Of a stretch of DNA of 64,000 nucleotides, positions 11,035 through 22,831 are shown in pieces. Under the pieces are notes generated by a model. That model saw only the letters and a list, made by a program, of their open reading frames with translations. It made no database searches and had not been told where the DNA came from. Origin of the DNA: Sthenelais limicola (lineage: Eukaryota; Annelida; Polychaeta; Phyllodocida; Sigalionidae); assembly GCA_942159475.1 (NCBI GenBank), contig OW804097.1, positions 113,522,582 through 113,586,581 of the forward strand, given 5' to 3'. The translations under genes and the position numbers were made by a program. Within the stretch, counting starts at the first letter, position 1. Each line of letters starts with the position of its first letter.

Positions 11035-11338
11035 TTGAATTTGTCTGAGTGATATGGGTAATAAAAAGAGATACAAAGTGTAAGGTTTTTTCATAATTCC
11101 ACGACTGGTTTGAAGTGCTGTAGAGTGGTTTCTGACATTTCTCCTGAAGTTTCTGAGAAAGACAATATTATGGAGGCAAGATTGGACAAGTTAGAGTCGA
11201 TGAACTCCGAGTTGGAGTTGGAGTTGGACTCTGGGACTGCAATCCCTAGCTCTACTGACAGTACTTAGTCTACTTCAAAGTAGCCTAACTTTTCTCATTA
11301 AATTCAGTAGTCATACAACGTCATGAAACCTTATCAGC
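11035..11338. other. Unassigned
   Basis: Contains a short GAGTTGGAGTTGGAGTTGG triplet-rich patch near 11206. No gene seen. Confidence 0.35.
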
Positions 11339-11460
11339 TTATAGGCCCATTCACATTAGCACGACCACGACTGTAATACTTTAACAATGTGACAATGTTT
11401 AATTTAAAGTGCCTTTTCACATTACATTCAGTAGTCATTAAAGATGAAACTTGAAACTGT
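11339..11460 (+). repeat. J-like terminal fragment
   Basis: TAGGCCCATTCACATTAGCA and CACGACTGTAATACTTTAAC match the terminal region of the J element at 40259 (AAAGGCCCATTCACATTA and GTTAAAGTATTACAG). No opposite terminus was found nearby. Confidence 0.5.
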
Positions 11461-11723
11461 ATCAGATCAATCTGTTGAGAGGTAAGGCAATTTTAAAAGT
11501 ATCACTATTGTATTTCCATTTCATATTTTGTGAATAAGTGTGATGAATTGGGGAGAATATCCACCTTATAATTACAAAACAAAATACAGGAAAGCAGTTT
11601 GTAAAGGAGGTTATATATGGGCTATTTTGGCCGATAACAGATAATCCAGAACAGATAATCCGATAATCCAGATACTCCGAATATGACTGTCAGAAAGTTC
11701 AGTGATTGCATTTAATCTATCCT

Positions 11724-11870
11724 TTAACATAACAGAACAGCTATTTTAAAATAAAACAATACCAAATATACTCAGATATAACCGGTATTTATCAGTTTTC
11801 AGTCTGCTTTAGCAAGTTTTGCTGAATGTGGAGAGCTGGCAATTGTACATTTTCGGACGAAATGACCCTC
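11724..11870 (-). repeat. MITE A, type 2, one end missing
   Basis: Begins within the interior at CCTTTAACATAACAGAACAG and ends at the GGCAGCT-side terminus (AATTGTACATTTTCGGACGA). The other terminus is absent. Confidence 0.8.
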
Positions 11871-12892
11871 AACATTTTTCAGCATTAACTATTTTATTTC
11901 CCTATAGTGCTGAGGAAGTAGGGGGGAATTACATTGTGGTTGATTTAGTTGATTCAGCTTTATAAACCAAAACATCCAATATTCCTCCATTCACGCCCTG
12001 ACCGCCCGAGCAATTCTCTAAAATGTCTCCCTTAGTTTGAGGTTTCACCGCTAGGGGATCTCCCGAAACCACTTCCGCACTTAAAGCTCCCTGATTGGTC
12101 CAGGGAACCGGAAGACATTGTAAACACTGCCTTGTGGGAAATCAGTGATGAGGAGACGGGTCGCTAGGTGGCGTGGTGATTACATTAAGTTAAAACTTGC
12201 GCATGCGCATGGAGCAATGATGAAATATTATTCACAATATTGGCACCAGATCCCGCCACAACTGCAAAATCTGCCGGAAAAAAACCCCAAAAGAATACAA
12301 TAAATTTAGTCTAGAAGATGGCACTCAAATTTCACCAGGCAACCCATATTTGGTGAACCAATATCACGCGACATTTTCTAAATGGATTGGATGAAAGTGT
12401 TTTAAATTCAGATGGGGGGTTTTGCGCGACGACTTCCAGGGGCAAATTAATAGGAAGGCCCCAGTGGGCTTGTCCCCCCTCCCCCGTATCAACGAATGAC
12501 AAAACATCGAAGAATAACATTGAATGTTATTATATGAAGGGTTTATTTTTCAAAAGACGCCATGCACTGGAGGGAGTGGGGAGTTGCTCAGATGTGCACT
12601 TTTCCCATGTGGACTGCTGTTCTTTTAAACAAATAAAGATTTCTATTATAAATAGTATTATTATTCCTTCTACACTAGGTGGAGGGTGTTCAGTCATTTG
12701 GACGAAATATTGTCACTTTAAAGACGATTTTTAAACTTAGAATTGAAGGGTTATCATGCAGGAATAATTAGAAAAGGTGTTATACTTTTCAAAATAATCT
12801 TTTAATATTAAAACAATGATATCGAATAGGTTCATCTGATTCTTGATTATTATCCATAACCATGTGTACCCTTTGAAGATAGCCTCATATAT
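11871..12892. other. Unassigned, 1 kb
   Basis: A relatively GC-rich patch lies at about 11990-12190. Open frames of 62 and 115 codons near 12330-12730 overlap on opposite strands and have no recognised domain. Confidence 0.4.
12094..12209. promoter_or_regulatory. Possible promoter-like motif pair
   Basis: An inverted CCAAT box (ATTGG at 12094-12098) and a perfect palindromic NRF-1-like site TGCGCATGCGCA (12198-12209) lie in the GC-richer patch. These motifs occur at animal housekeeping promoters, but no transcript or exon is visible, so this is only a lead. Confidence 0.25.
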
Positions 12893-12932
12893 ATATGTGA
12901 TGTGTTCCAGGGAAATGAGTGAGAAGTCTTCC
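12893..12932. repeat. Element C terminus only
   Basis: ATGTGATGTGTTCCAGGGAA and ATGAGTGAGAAG match the C terminal repeat and break off at the start of the CT tract. Confidence 0.6.
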
Positions 12933-13320
12933 TTCTACTTCTCCTCCCTCCCATCTCTCCCCTAATCCTCTTCCCCTCCCTCCCTTCTCTCCCCTCCCCT
13001 CTCCCCCTCCCACACACCCCCTCCCTTCTCCCCCTCTCTTTTCCCCTCTCACTTCTCCCTTGCAGCCCTTCCCTCTCCCTTCCCTCCCCTATATAACTGT
13101 CTTCCCCTCCCTCCCTTCTCTCCCCTCCCTTCTCCCCTCCCTTCTCGCCTCCCTTCTCGCCTCTCTTCTCCCCCTCCCTCCTCTGCCCTCCCCTCCCTTC
13201 TTCCTTCTCCCTTCATCCTTGCACCCCTTCCCTCTCCCTTCCCTCCCTCCCCATGTCCCCCCTGCCTCCCCATCTCCCCCATCCCCATTCCCCTCCCTCT
13301 TCCCCTCCCCCAATTCCTCT
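12933..13320. repeat. CT-rich tract (CCCTCCCTT units)
   Basis: Degenerate CTCCCCTCCCTTCTC units throughout. Pro/Ser-rich frames on + and Gly/Arg/Glu-rich frames on - are composition artefacts. Confidence 0.9.
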
Positions 13321-13738
13321 AGTGAATCACACTGGATATTTCGCGAGGCAAATTCAGATCAGACAAATCCCGCGGGGTTGCACGAAGCAAAAGTAATCAG
13401 GAAGAAGGAAATACTTGTATTAGATTTGTACAGTTACAACAATGACTCAACCTCTGTCCCTTGAAACCTTACTTTAGGTTGTACAATTAAGGATTTAAGG
13501 AAATTGGCTAAAATCAGTTGATCTTGTGGTTGGGTAAGAGAATATAAAACAAATTGGTGGTGCGGGGTAGCTGATTGGTCTAAAGTGCTTGCCCACCTTG
13601 GCGAAATTATTGGATTTATTTTTACTTAGCAATCTTATAAATAGTCATTTGGTGTTAAAAGAAATTACGAGGTGCACGGGTACTTAACATGAACTGAATT
13701 GTCACCCGTGAGTCCATAGCTCAATGTTAAAGTCTTAA
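13321..13738. other. Unassigned, with a half tRNA-like stretch
   Basis: GCGGGGTAGCTGATTGGTCT at about 13562 looks like a tRNA 5' half with an A box, but no B box follows. It may be a decayed SINE head. Confidence 0.3.
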
Positions 13739-14093
13739 ATAGGGGAGTTGCATGTCTCACTACGCATGCCTACTGCAGTGCATGCTGGGATAGATTCAGT
13801 TGAAATCTGACATGCAAATATTTGGCAAGATTTTGATCGAAATTGCAAGAATGTTTTCACCAATATCTCAGCTTGTAAAAATCATCTATAAAAACCAAAT
13901 GCATGATGGGAAGGATGGGGACTTGTGTCATGGAAACATGTATAGGCCTATAACACATGAATATTCACATTAGAACTTTGATAAATATTCCATGCTGAAC
14001 ATGGCATGTTTTCTATAGATTTTAGACTGTACCATTAGTCTAATAATTCCATGCGAATGAAGATTCAATGGCGGCTATGCAAGTCCCCTATTG
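13739..14093 (+). repeat. MITE B, full-length
   Basis: Terminal inverted repeats AATAGGGGAGTTGCATG and TGCAAGTCCCCTATT bracket about 355 bp. The interior has CAAATGCATGATGGGAAGG, ATGGAAACATGTATAGG and ATTCCATGCTGAACATGG. This is the best full-length B copy in the window. Confidence 0.9.
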
Positions 14094-15554
14094 AGTATTG
14101 TAACTTCATCATATATTGTAAATGCTTGTTTATAACCTCGACTGTCAGAAGATTTTACAGAAGATTTACTAAGTCGATATATATTAATACTAATTTTAAA
14201 AAAGACTTATAGGACTGAATTTATCCATATTCTGGTCTGATATAAAGGCTACAGATACAGTCACCATCCCCTGTACGACGATGTGATGTGCTGCAGGGAC
14301 ATTAGTCACAAGGCCGTTGAAGAACAAGAACGTTAGAACCAGGAGGGACGGGGCCCCTGTCCTTGTCTCACCCTTACCGAGGTCAAATAGGTTTTAAAAG
14401 ATCCCTATTGTATAACACCTGCTTCATCTGGTAATGAACTACCAAGAGACCTAAGGCAAATAGCCGACTTTGCTACTTTTAAGACATTGGCGAAAGAGTT
14501 TTTCAGTTTGCTCTAAAATTTCTGAGCTCTTGTTATTCTGAACTATATTCTCACCTTACTATATGGCTTACTATGTGTGTAATACTCATGTTTTACTTGA
14601 CAAGGTTCTCTAATTAGCTATATTTCACTCGTCTGGTCGACCGAACATCAGGTGACGGTGGAAGACCACCTGAGGGTGAGCCGTTGTTGTGTTTATAAAT
14701 GTGAATGTGAAACGAATGTAAAAACAACCTTACCTGTATAAAGATCTTGAAACAATTTAAAAGGCGCGCAGAAATGAGGTATTCCAAAGGGATTTACTCA
14801 AAAGATCTCTTTCTTGTTATGTTTTCCCCTTTAGATGGTTTAACGATTTAAGTCCCTTACATTTATGTACCAAATTTCAAGTGAGTCAAATATATAATTC
14901 TGTTTCTAAGGTCATCCTATGGAGTATATTTTAGTTACTTAAATACAAACTAATATGTCCTTTGGAATGAATAGTGTCCGCCTACGGTAATAGCATTAAC
15001 TCAATTAGGCATTTTCGACTCCGACACAACAAATAAAGTAATGGTTAAGTCAAAACATAATTGGGGTGTACTTCAGAAGAATAAGTCACAAGTCTCAAAA
15101 AGGGATATTTTTCAAATGTTTTCACATGAGAACCCCTGCTCCGACGGTTTACATTGTTGGGGTGCTTAGCGCTATCAGTAGCATCAGTACATATGTAGTG
15201 CCATACGAAAAGCCCACTTTCCCTAAACTACTCACATAGGTAAAATATCACCTTAGGCTGTGTCAAGCGTGTAGTTCTGGTTGATTTCCACAAGGTGGGA
15301 CCACTTTTCAATGAGCCATTGTTTCCATGATATTATGTACTCAGCCCTCTGATATCTTTACACTATGCGTTACAAACACTCCTTCGTGTCTCACATCAAT
15401 TATAACAGGATGTGAGTGGTCAGTCATATTAAAACAGAATATTAATAGTAGAGGTTTGTCCTGTTCTTATTTCTCCTCCATAAAACAAACCGGTGGGTCG
15501 CTGCACATTGGCCAAATTTCATGATAATATGTTTCAAATGGCATACATTTATAT
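14094..15554. other. Mostly unassigned, with decayed C and K pieces
   Basis: A C-like terminus lies at about 14283-14318 (GATGTGCTGCAGGGACATTA). A decayed C interior in reverse orientation lies at about 14779-14950 (GTCATCCTATGGAGTATATT), and another C-like end at about 15075-15140. GACTTATAGGACTGAATTTA near 14205 matches the K-associated CAGTCCTATAAGTC motif in reverse. No gene recognised. Confidence 0.45.
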
Positions 15555-15792
15555 ATGGGTCAGATTTTCAGAAAATGTACAATTGGCAGCTCTACACGTT
15601 TGGTAAATTCTGCTAAATGAGGCTGAAAAATGATGAACACTGGGTATATCTGAGTATATTTGGTATCCCATTGATTTAAAGTATCAGTTCTGTTATGTCA
15701 AACTGCATTTTGAAGCTCATTTCTGTCTTAAATTGGGGTTATTTGAGAGGATCAGTGAAGACGAATTGTACATTTTCTGAAAATCTGACCCA
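15555..15792 (+). repeat. MITE A, type 2, full-length
   Basis: Flanked by TA on both sides (TATA before TGGGTCAG, TATA after GACCCA). The 29-bp terminal inverted repeats are intact, and the interior carries GGGTATATCTGAGTATATTT. A good reference copy of type 2. Confidence 0.93.
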
Positions 15793-16131
15793 TATAAACA
15801 TTTTGTGTGCTTCCAAACATTTATGATGGATTCCTCTTTCGTTACATTTGTAACTGTACTATGTCTTCAGTTTGGGCTAATACAGTGGTTTTACATTGGT
15901 TATATTGGTAATATCGTGGAAAGGGGCAATTTTAGCTTCATTCCTATGCACTGCAATGAAGCAATCCGTATCTACAAGAAACTTATCAATCAGATGAGCA
16001 AAAATCTAGTTTGTAATATTGCCAATCCCGCAGCAAATCACTTCCGGGAACACGTCTGCGCATGTTCAGTGGCTGCGTTATGATTTCATCATCCGGGACC
16101 TCGAAATTACAACCACAAAAACGCATGCGTG
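15793..16131. other. Unassigned
   Basis: A 92-codon frame runs through here without a recognised domain. A CTTCCGG Ets-like core lies near 16043. No gene is called. Confidence 0.35.
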
Positions 16132-16540
16132 GTGTGTCACAGGAAAATGAGTCACATTGAACAGATGATCACATTTGAACAGATGAGATCAAGCAGATTC
16201 CAATTATAGCAAAGAGTAGCAAAGAGTAGGACATAGTATATATATGTATAAGTATTTTTATATTTTAAATTTGATATCTTTAGTTTGGAAAAAAAATTGC
16301 AATATTTCCCAGCGCATATTTACTAGTAAAGTAGCTAAATATACTCTATAGAATGACCTTAGAAATGCAAAGCTATATGTCATACACTGTCTTGAAATTT
16401 GGTACATGTGTTCATGCTACGAAAGGTGTTAAGCACCCCTACAATGAAAACATTTCCCCAAATACATCTTGTGAATAAATCACTTTGACAAATATCAATT
16501 TCCCGACTTGTGACTCATTTCCCTGGAGCACGTCACATGT
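16132..16540 (+). repeat. Element C, full-length
   Basis: Starts TCACAGGAAAATGAGTCAC and ends GACTCATTTCCCTGGAGCAC before GTCACATGTA. The interior includes AGATGAGATCAAGCAGATTC and CACTTTGACAAATATCAATT. A small direct repeat of GCAAAGAGTA is inserted near 16211. Confidence 0.88.
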
Positions 16541-17002
16541 ATGAGATCAATTTTAAAATTTTAAAGAAACTTGGGTGCAGATAAAAACAAATTAATCATC
16601 CACTTTACAGAGGCAATGTGAATATTTGCAATAATCAGCAGCAAATAACATCATCCGCGCGGCTGAAGGAGGACTGCCGCGCGGCAAGGGCGCGGGCAAG
16701 TAGGGTGGCCCAACCTTATCAATTTGAATGAAAACTACATCATATTTACACGGTGGATATCCACTTGCCGCCCTCGCGCCAGTTAATCGCCTGGAATGAT
16801 TGCAGTACTTTAGAAGACATGATTTGCTTATTTTATTCACGTCCCTGGGGGTTTGCCTTCAGTTTATTTTGGTCATATTTCACAGATTTGAGTTCGGATT
16901 TTAGACGTAAATATCCTCGACCGAAGTATCTGTTTTAGCCGATTGAAACATTTTAAGAATCTTTGGAACATAAACTATTAATTATGTCTAAATGTGGTGT
17001 GT
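16541..17002. other. Unassigned, with GC-rich imperfect inverted repeat
   Basis: GCGCGGCAAGGGCGCGGGCA (about 16679) and, about 75 bases later, CACTTGCCGCCCTCGCGCCA are imperfect inverted counterparts. Otherwise AT-rich, with no gene recognised. Confidence 0.35.
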
Positions 17003-17047
17003 CCAAATGTGTAAAGCTACTAATTGTACATTTTCTGAAAATCTGAC
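17003..17047 (-). repeat. MITE A terminal fragment
   Basis: CCAAATGTGTAAAGCTACTA, then AATTGTACATTTTCTGAAAA, is the GGCAGCT-side end of A. It breaks directly into MITE B sequence at 17048. Confidence 0.7.
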
Positions 17048-17376
17048 TGTCTGTTATATACAGTGCATCATGGGATACATACTGTTGGAATCTGACATAC
17101 ATATATTTGGTGACATTTATATCGACAATTACAAGAATGTTTTAATCAATATTAGAACTTGTTTTTATAAATAATTTTTGAAAACCAAATGCATGATGGG
17201 AAAGATGGTGACTGGTGTTATGGAAACATGTATCACACATGCATATTGAAACTAGAGCGATGATAAATATCCCATCCTGAACATGACATCTTTTCTATAG
17301 ATTTTCGACTGTACCATTAGTCCCATAATTCTATACGAATCAAATTTAAAAATGGCGGTTATGCAAGTCCCCTATT
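17048..17376 (+). repeat. MITE B, left end missing
   Basis: Starts within B at CAGTGCATCATGGGAT and ends with GGCGGTTATGCAAGTCCCCT. Lacks the GGGGAGTTGCATG terminus and abuts the A fragment. Confidence 0.85.
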
Positions 17377-17434
17377 GAATTGAATCAAGAGTAAAATGCT
17401 AACTGTAACAGTTTGCCATGATTGAATAGGGATA

Positions 17435-17671
17435 AGGGTCAATTTTCTAGAAAATGTACAATTGGCCATCACCAACCCCCTCAAATAACCCAAATTTCAG
17501 ACAACAATCAGGTTCAAAATACAATTCAACATAACCAGGCAGATTTATTGAATGAATACAACACAGAATACACTCAAATATTCTTAGTATTTATCATTTT
17601 CACTCTAATTTAGCAGAATTTGAGAGATGAGTAGAACTGTAGAGTCTGTATTTTCTGAAAATCTGACCCAT
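17435..17671 (-). repeat. MITE A, type 2, full-length
   Basis: Left end AGGGTCAATTTTCTAG and right end TTTCTGAAAATCTGACCCA. The interior reads in reverse (CCCTCAAATAACCCAAATTT). About 237 bp. Confidence 0.88.
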
Positions 17672-17938
17672 AAGCTCTCTTGGTGAGTCCCTCATTACTA
17701 GAAGTATAGACTAGAGATGAACCAAGAGGTGCTCTTTACCAAGTGGACAAGAGGGATTGCCTGGTTATGTGTTGGACTGGTCAACATGAATACTTTATAT
17801 GGAGATGAACAGGGCGAATCAGTCACAAATATCCACCATACTACAGCGGTGAAGCGGGTGTCAATATAACTACAGCCAAACTCGGCTTTTAACTCTGTTC
17901 TTACTGTTCAGTCTTCAACGACAGAATTTGATTTTTTT
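17672..17938. other. Unassigned
   Basis: No gene or family recognised. Confidence 0.35.
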
Positions 17939-18202
17939 ACCAGATTATTTTTTATCAAAAATATAATTATAAATTGCTGTATGTAACCTAACCGTTCGAA
18001 ATTCAATCTAATGTACTATCGTTTGATGAAACTTATAGATTTATATAGTTATATATGTCAGACATCACTTATATTCGTAACTTAACTTCTTTAGTAAACA
18101 ATATTTCTGTAATTTTTCAGTAATTCAGGCTGTCCTGAGAATATTTGTACTATTTGTATGAAAATGTTCAATGTCCTGAATAAAATATTTTCTAAATTTA
18201 AA
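17939..18202 (+). repeat. Repeat D, copy 1
   Basis: Matches the reverse complement of about 47890-48165 over its length, for example GTCCTGAGAATATTTGTACT and AATGTTCAATGTCCTGAATA. It ends in AATAAAATATTTT, which fits the 3' end of a retroposon. No open frame. Confidence 0.75.
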
Positions 18203-18212
18203 TCTTTTTAAA

Positions 18213-18264
18213 CCTTTAGCATTGTAAAAGCCCCAAAGGCTGGTTTTGTTAAATAAAAATGTTT
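18213..18264 (+). repeat. Repeat U, retroposon-like 3' end, copy 1
   Basis: TTGTAAAAGCCCCAAAGGCT, then GGTTTTGTTAAATAAAA, matches 63436-63475. The AATAAA and A-rich end suggest a polyadenylated retroposon tail. It directly follows D and may belong to the same element. Confidence 0.5.
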
Positions 18265-18846
18265 GGCAAATAAACAAACCAGGCTTCTAATATTTTAGAT
18301 TCATAGGGTTAAAGCTCTCAGTAGTCTAGAGGCAGGAGGAGTGAACCTTGCGTATTGGGTCATACGATGTTTGGTCGATTCTAAATCTCCAAAATCTCCT
18401 CATTCCAAATCTGCCGCTCTGTAACCCTTGAGGGAAATGAATTGTCAACATTTTTTTTTTTTTTTTTAAACAAAAATCTATAAAAATTCAATGTAATCAA
18501 TAACACATTTATTTCAACGTCAAGAGTGTGAGGAATGAGATTGAGAAATTAAATAGAGATTAATGTTGGCTTTGACTCATAAGAAGTAATTAAAATTGTG
18601 AGGCATATGTTAATATTTTCACTTGGTAACATGGAGCGTATCATTCTTGTGAAATTGTGTCTTATAACATTTTGTTTTCGTTTTTTTTCAAAAGATAAGT
18701 AATTGTTAGCAAAGTTTAGTAATTAGACAGACGATATCAATATTTTGCAGTTTTTATGCTCAAACAAGAATTTGAAGTTGAATCGACCGAAAGTGAAATG
18801 GCACCGGTGAGCTTTTATTAATCCCTGTAGTAAAAGCATTGAATAT
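18265..18846. other. Unassigned, with a K fragment
   Basis: A T run lies near 18452-18467. AACAAGAATTTGAAGTTGAA at about 18765-18830 matches the K copy at 62815. No gene recognised. Confidence 0.4.
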
Positions 18847-19056
18847 ACCGTATTTCCCCGTTTATAAGCCCAGGCTTTTATTAATTTCAAATGGTAATAG
18901 ACCAGGCTTATATTGGGGGTAAGGATTATAGTCCTAATTTTACCATAAATTGTGTTTACCCCCCGGCTTATAAACGGTCCCGGCTTATAAACGGGACAGG
19001 CTTATAAATGGGAAATGCTTATAAATGGGAAAGACTTATAAACGGGAAAATACGGT
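18847..19056. repeat. Element H, ACCGTATTTCCCCG terminal-repeat element
   Basis: ACCGTATTTCCCCGTTTATA at the left and CTTATAAACGGGAAAATACG followed by GT at the right are inverted repeats of about 22 bp. The right half carries four iterations of CTTATAAACGGG-like units. About 210 bp and non-coding. Similar ACCGTATTT...TATAAG repeats occur in many animals. Confidence 0.8.
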
Positions 19057-19739
19057 GATTTTCCTTTTTACAAATCTTTTTTCAGGCATGGTTTTAACAG
19101 TTACAAAATACCTTTATAATTTTAATTTAATACAAAACGCCAGTTCACCTGAAGGTGATCTTCCACTGTTGTCTAATAATAACATTCATTTTACTTTTCA
19201 ATATGAAGCGAAGTTGTATGGTCGTCGCTTTTAAATTGGGAATCCCGGGTAGTTATATTATGGTTGCTAGAGAGGTTAGGAAAAAATCCCAAATAATGAA
19301 GTTTGATTGGGTTTTTTATTCACTAGCTTTCGGGCCTGGTTTGCCCTTCTTCAATACTTTTCAATATGGCAATTCATGTTTTGATCAAATCTGAACGTAA
19401 GTAACATTAGATCTGGTCAACTTCTGGAGAAAATTAACCAACTTCTCCCCATCCCTGGTTATAGAACTTCTTAGTACACCCAAGGGAACAATGAAGGCCA
19501 TATTTCATACAGGTCTAATCCATATACACTATATAAGGCCAACTTAGCATCGATTTTACCATCTTCATTATGGATCAGCCTCAGCCCAGGGAATGTCAAC
19601 GAGAGAGTCGTCCTGCCAATCAATATATGTATGAACCTGGGCCCTTGGTATAAAGAAAGTCTTACCAAGAAGGATGTCTCCAGAGCTGTGCTTTTTTTAA
19701 ATAGTTTCGAAGAATTGTGCATTTTGTACGATTGTAAAA
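19057..19739. other. Unassigned
   Basis: Overlapping frames of 69-101 codons on both strands have no recognised domain. No gene called. Confidence 0.4.
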
Positions 19740-20121
19740 TGTGATATGTTTCAGGAAAATGAGTCACAAGTCGCAATATTGATTATTTTTCAAGTTTTTT
19801 ATTCACAAGATCTCTTGGTAGGAATGTTCTCATTTTTGAGATTCTTTAAGCTGCTAGTAGCATGAATACATGTACCAAATTCTAAGACTGTATTAAATAC
19901 GTCCATGCATTTCTAAGCTCATCCTCTAGAGTATATAGCTACTTTACTAGTAACCACCCAGAAAAATTCCAAGCTTATTTTTCAAAATTAGAAATACTAA
20001 ACATAAAATATGCAAATACTTATTAGATGTCCTACTGTTTACCATCATTAGAATCGGCTTGATCTCATCTTTTTAAATATGATAATATCTCAAAATCCAT
20101 TCTTTGCGACTTGTGACTCCA
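19740..20121 (-). repeat. Element C, right end truncated
   Basis: Starts TGTTTCAGGAAAATGAGTCA and proceeds through ACAAGATCTCTTGGTAGGAA and GGCTTGATCTCATCTTTTTA to GCGACTTGTGACTCC, where the terminal repeat breaks off. Confidence 0.88.
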
Positions 20122-20560
20122 TGCATGTTCCATGCACCCACACACAATTAGCAATCCTGTGCAACTATTCTTGATTGACCATCTTCCTCTCCACTCTCTC
20201 CCTCCTGCCTACCAATCCCTTTCACCTCTCTCCTCTTTCCCTCTTTTCCTCTTTCCCTCTCTTCTCTCTCTCCTTCTTCTCTTTCCACGCTCTCCTCTCT
20301 CTCCTCTCTCTCCCTCTCTCTCCCTCTCTCTCTCGCTTTCTCCCTCTCTCTCCCTCTCTCTCCCTCTCTCTCTCTCCTCCCTCCCTCTCTCTCCTCTCCT
20401 TTCCCTCTTCTCTCTCAACCTCTCTCACTCCTCTATTTTCTCTCTCTCTCTCCCTGTCTCCCTCCCTCTTCGCTCACCAATCTCTCCTATCTCGCTCCTC
20501 CATCAACATTCTCCAATCCATCCAACCCTCCATCCTTCCCCCTCCTAGCCTCTTAAAAAC
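20122..20560. repeat. CT-rich microsatellite
   Basis: Imperfect (CT)n and CTCCCTCTCT units. Long Ser/Leu frames on + and Arg/Glu frames on - come from the repeat. Confidence 0.9.
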
Positions 20561-20900
20561 TTTCCATATCAATAACTCCCCCCGCAACAATTAACTTGTT
20601 ACCCGGTGGATCAAAAAAGACCAACAAAAACTCCATGTTTGTTCTTGATCGAGGCCATTTGTAAACGCACTGGGGGAGGGGGCAGTGGGACGAGGAGGGT
20701 GGGTCGGGTGGGGGTAGGGTGGGGGGAAATGTCCAGGTCATTGAGCTGATGGAGTTTTAGTGTGCAAGGAATTGGACGCCAGGGCGGCGTTGTCGCCTTC
20801 TCAGGGCTTTCCATTTAATAATTGTGAGGAGGGACGGGAGGGAGGGATTCATCCGAAATGAACTGCTGCTAGGCGGTAGGTAGGGCCTTGGTAGATCTAT
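20561..20900. other. Unassigned, G-rich patch
   Basis: A G-rich stretch at about 20670-20730 (GGGGGAGGGGGCAGTGGGA) could form a quadruplex. No gene recognised. Confidence 0.4.
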
Positions 20901-21139
20901 GTGGGTCAGATTTTCAGAAAATGAAGAATCGGTAGCTGTACACATTAAGTGAATTCTGCTAAATTAGGCTGCAATATTGTCAATACTAGGTAAATTCAAG
21001 TATATTCGGCATTGCAGTGATTCTAGCAATCTGTAAGGTTAGGTTGAACTGTATTTTGAACTTTATTTTTGTCTGAAATTTGGGTTAATTGAGAGGATTT
21101 GTGAAGGTGAATTGTACATTTTCTGAAAATCTGACCCAT
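20901..21139 (+). repeat. MITE A, type 1, full-length
   Basis: TGGGTCAGATTTTCAG at the left, TTTTCTGAAAATCTGACCCA at the right. The interior has GTCAATACTAGGTAAATTCA and TTCTAGCAATCTGTAAGG. Confidence 0.92.
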
Positions 21140-21239
21140 GTGATGGTGATGGGGAAAACCTTAGTGAGTACAAACATGGTTCTTTCATTAACTGCTAACT
21201 AGAGTATATCAAGCAATTCTCAAAACATATCAACGGTGG

Positions 21240-21410
21240 AGAATTAAGTAATTACTTCTATAATCTATAATTTAAAATATAATTTGAAATTTAATATTTC
21301 AATTTTTGAAAAATTGATTACTATAGTCAAGTAACTATATAATATACCGATACTCTATAGGATGAGCTTAGAAATGTATGGATATATTCAATACAGTCTT
21401 GAAATTCGAT
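21240..21410 (+). repeat. Element C, decayed interior
   Basis: ATACTCTATAGGATGAGCTT and AATACAGTCTTGAAATTCG match the middle of C. Both termini are missing. Confidence 0.6.
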
Positions 21411-21575
21411 CAATCCTCATTCTTCTGTTAGCACATATATATGTCGGGATTTGATTATTAGCAATGTCTATATATGCATGTAACCATCTATAGCTATAGC
21501 TCTACACACTACGCAGCTGGAGAATATAACTGCATCATTTCTTGGACTGCATAATACCATGCCAGAACACGTATA

Positions 21576-21812
21576 AGGGTCAGATCTTCAGAAAATGTAC
21601 AATTGGCAGCTTTAGACATTTAGGAAATTCTCCTAAATTAGGCGGAAAAATGAGGAATACTGGGTATATCTGAATATATTTGGTGTCGCATTGATTCAAA
21701 ATATCAGTTCTGTTATGTTAAACTGCATTTTGAAAGTAATTTTTGTCTTAAATGTAGGTTATTTGAGAGGATTGGTGAAGGCTAATTGTACATTTTCTGA
21801 AAATCTGACCCA
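21576..21812 (+). repeat. MITE A, type 2, full-length
   Basis: Starts AGGGTCAGATCTTCAG after TATA and ends AATCTGACCCATA. The interior reads GGGTATATCTGAATATATTT. Confidence 0.92.
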
Positions 21813-22013
21813 TAACATTTCTGCTGTGACATTAGGTAGCCAAGACAATATGCAGCGGGCTGCATAATTTCATAGGCTACCTTATTCCATGCCCTAAATC
21901 CTGTGAAAATGTTCAGCTATAAAATTATGCAGCTTGCTGCATAATTTCATAGCACGTGCCTTTGGTAGCCCAGCCTAAGAACCCATCAGTTTAGCAAGGA
22001 ATCACATGACTGC

Positions 22014-22203
22014 ATAATTACACAATTAAATTCTGCTAAATTAAGCTAAAAAATGGTCAATACTAGATATATCTGAATATATTTGGTATAAAGTTGATTC
22101 AAAGAATCTGTTTGGTTATGTTGAACTGTATTTGGAACATAATTTTTCACTTAAATTTGGGTTATTTGAAACTATTGGCGAAGATGAACTGTACATTCTC
22201 ATC
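22014..22203 (+). repeat. MITE A, both ends degraded
   Basis: AAATTCTGCTAAATTAAGCT through AAATTTGGGTTATTTGAAAC to AACTGTACATTCTC. Intermediate between types 1 and 2. Confidence 0.8.
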
Positions 22204-22743
22204 TCAAGTGTTGTTGGACACCTCCACTGGCCTGACTACCCTCTCTTTCTCACACACCTGTCACCGTTAACATGATCGGCTCACTTCAGCTCCTGGGACC
22301 CAACCTAATTTTCTGAAAATTCATTTTTCAACAATTAATAGAGAGACGTGTGCTCAGTTGTATTTTGCGTTATATGATACCTCCCAAATAGACATCTCTA
22401 AATTAAAAAGGATGTTGTTAATCAAATTTGTCAATTATATTTGTAAATTGAGACGGGTTCTTGTGCATGCCGTTAAATTGTCTGTCAAGATTGATTTCAA
22501 AATACATCCATATTCAATTTAAACATACACATACAACCAGAACTTGTGTTAAAAGTGTGTTAACAGCTACGCTCTGTAAAAGGGATAACCATTCTGATTC
22601 TCTCAACTCCCTGCAAGTCACAACGATTAAAGGGAGACTAAACTCCACACTGTGACCTGTTCTTCTTGGTGTAAAACCAAATAATTCATTCCAGTTAACA
22701 CTAGAATCCTACTGCCTTCAATATAGCTTTATTTCATCTTCTC
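22204..22743. other. Unassigned
   Basis: No gene or known repeat recognised. One 64-codon frame has no domain. Confidence 0.4.
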
Positions 22744-22831
22744 AAACAATGTATATATATAGAGAGAATGGAATGAGCTGGCAATAATTGAAAATTTATT
22801 GGACCAAGTTCATCCACATAAGTATGCCGTA

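Noticed and set aside
13560..13606. tRNA-like 5' half (GGGTAGCTGATTGGTCTAAA)
   Set aside because: No T-arm or B box downstream within tRNA distance.
20132..20594. 138- and 139-codon Ser/Leu frames
   Set aside because: Arise from the CT microsatellite in two frames at once.
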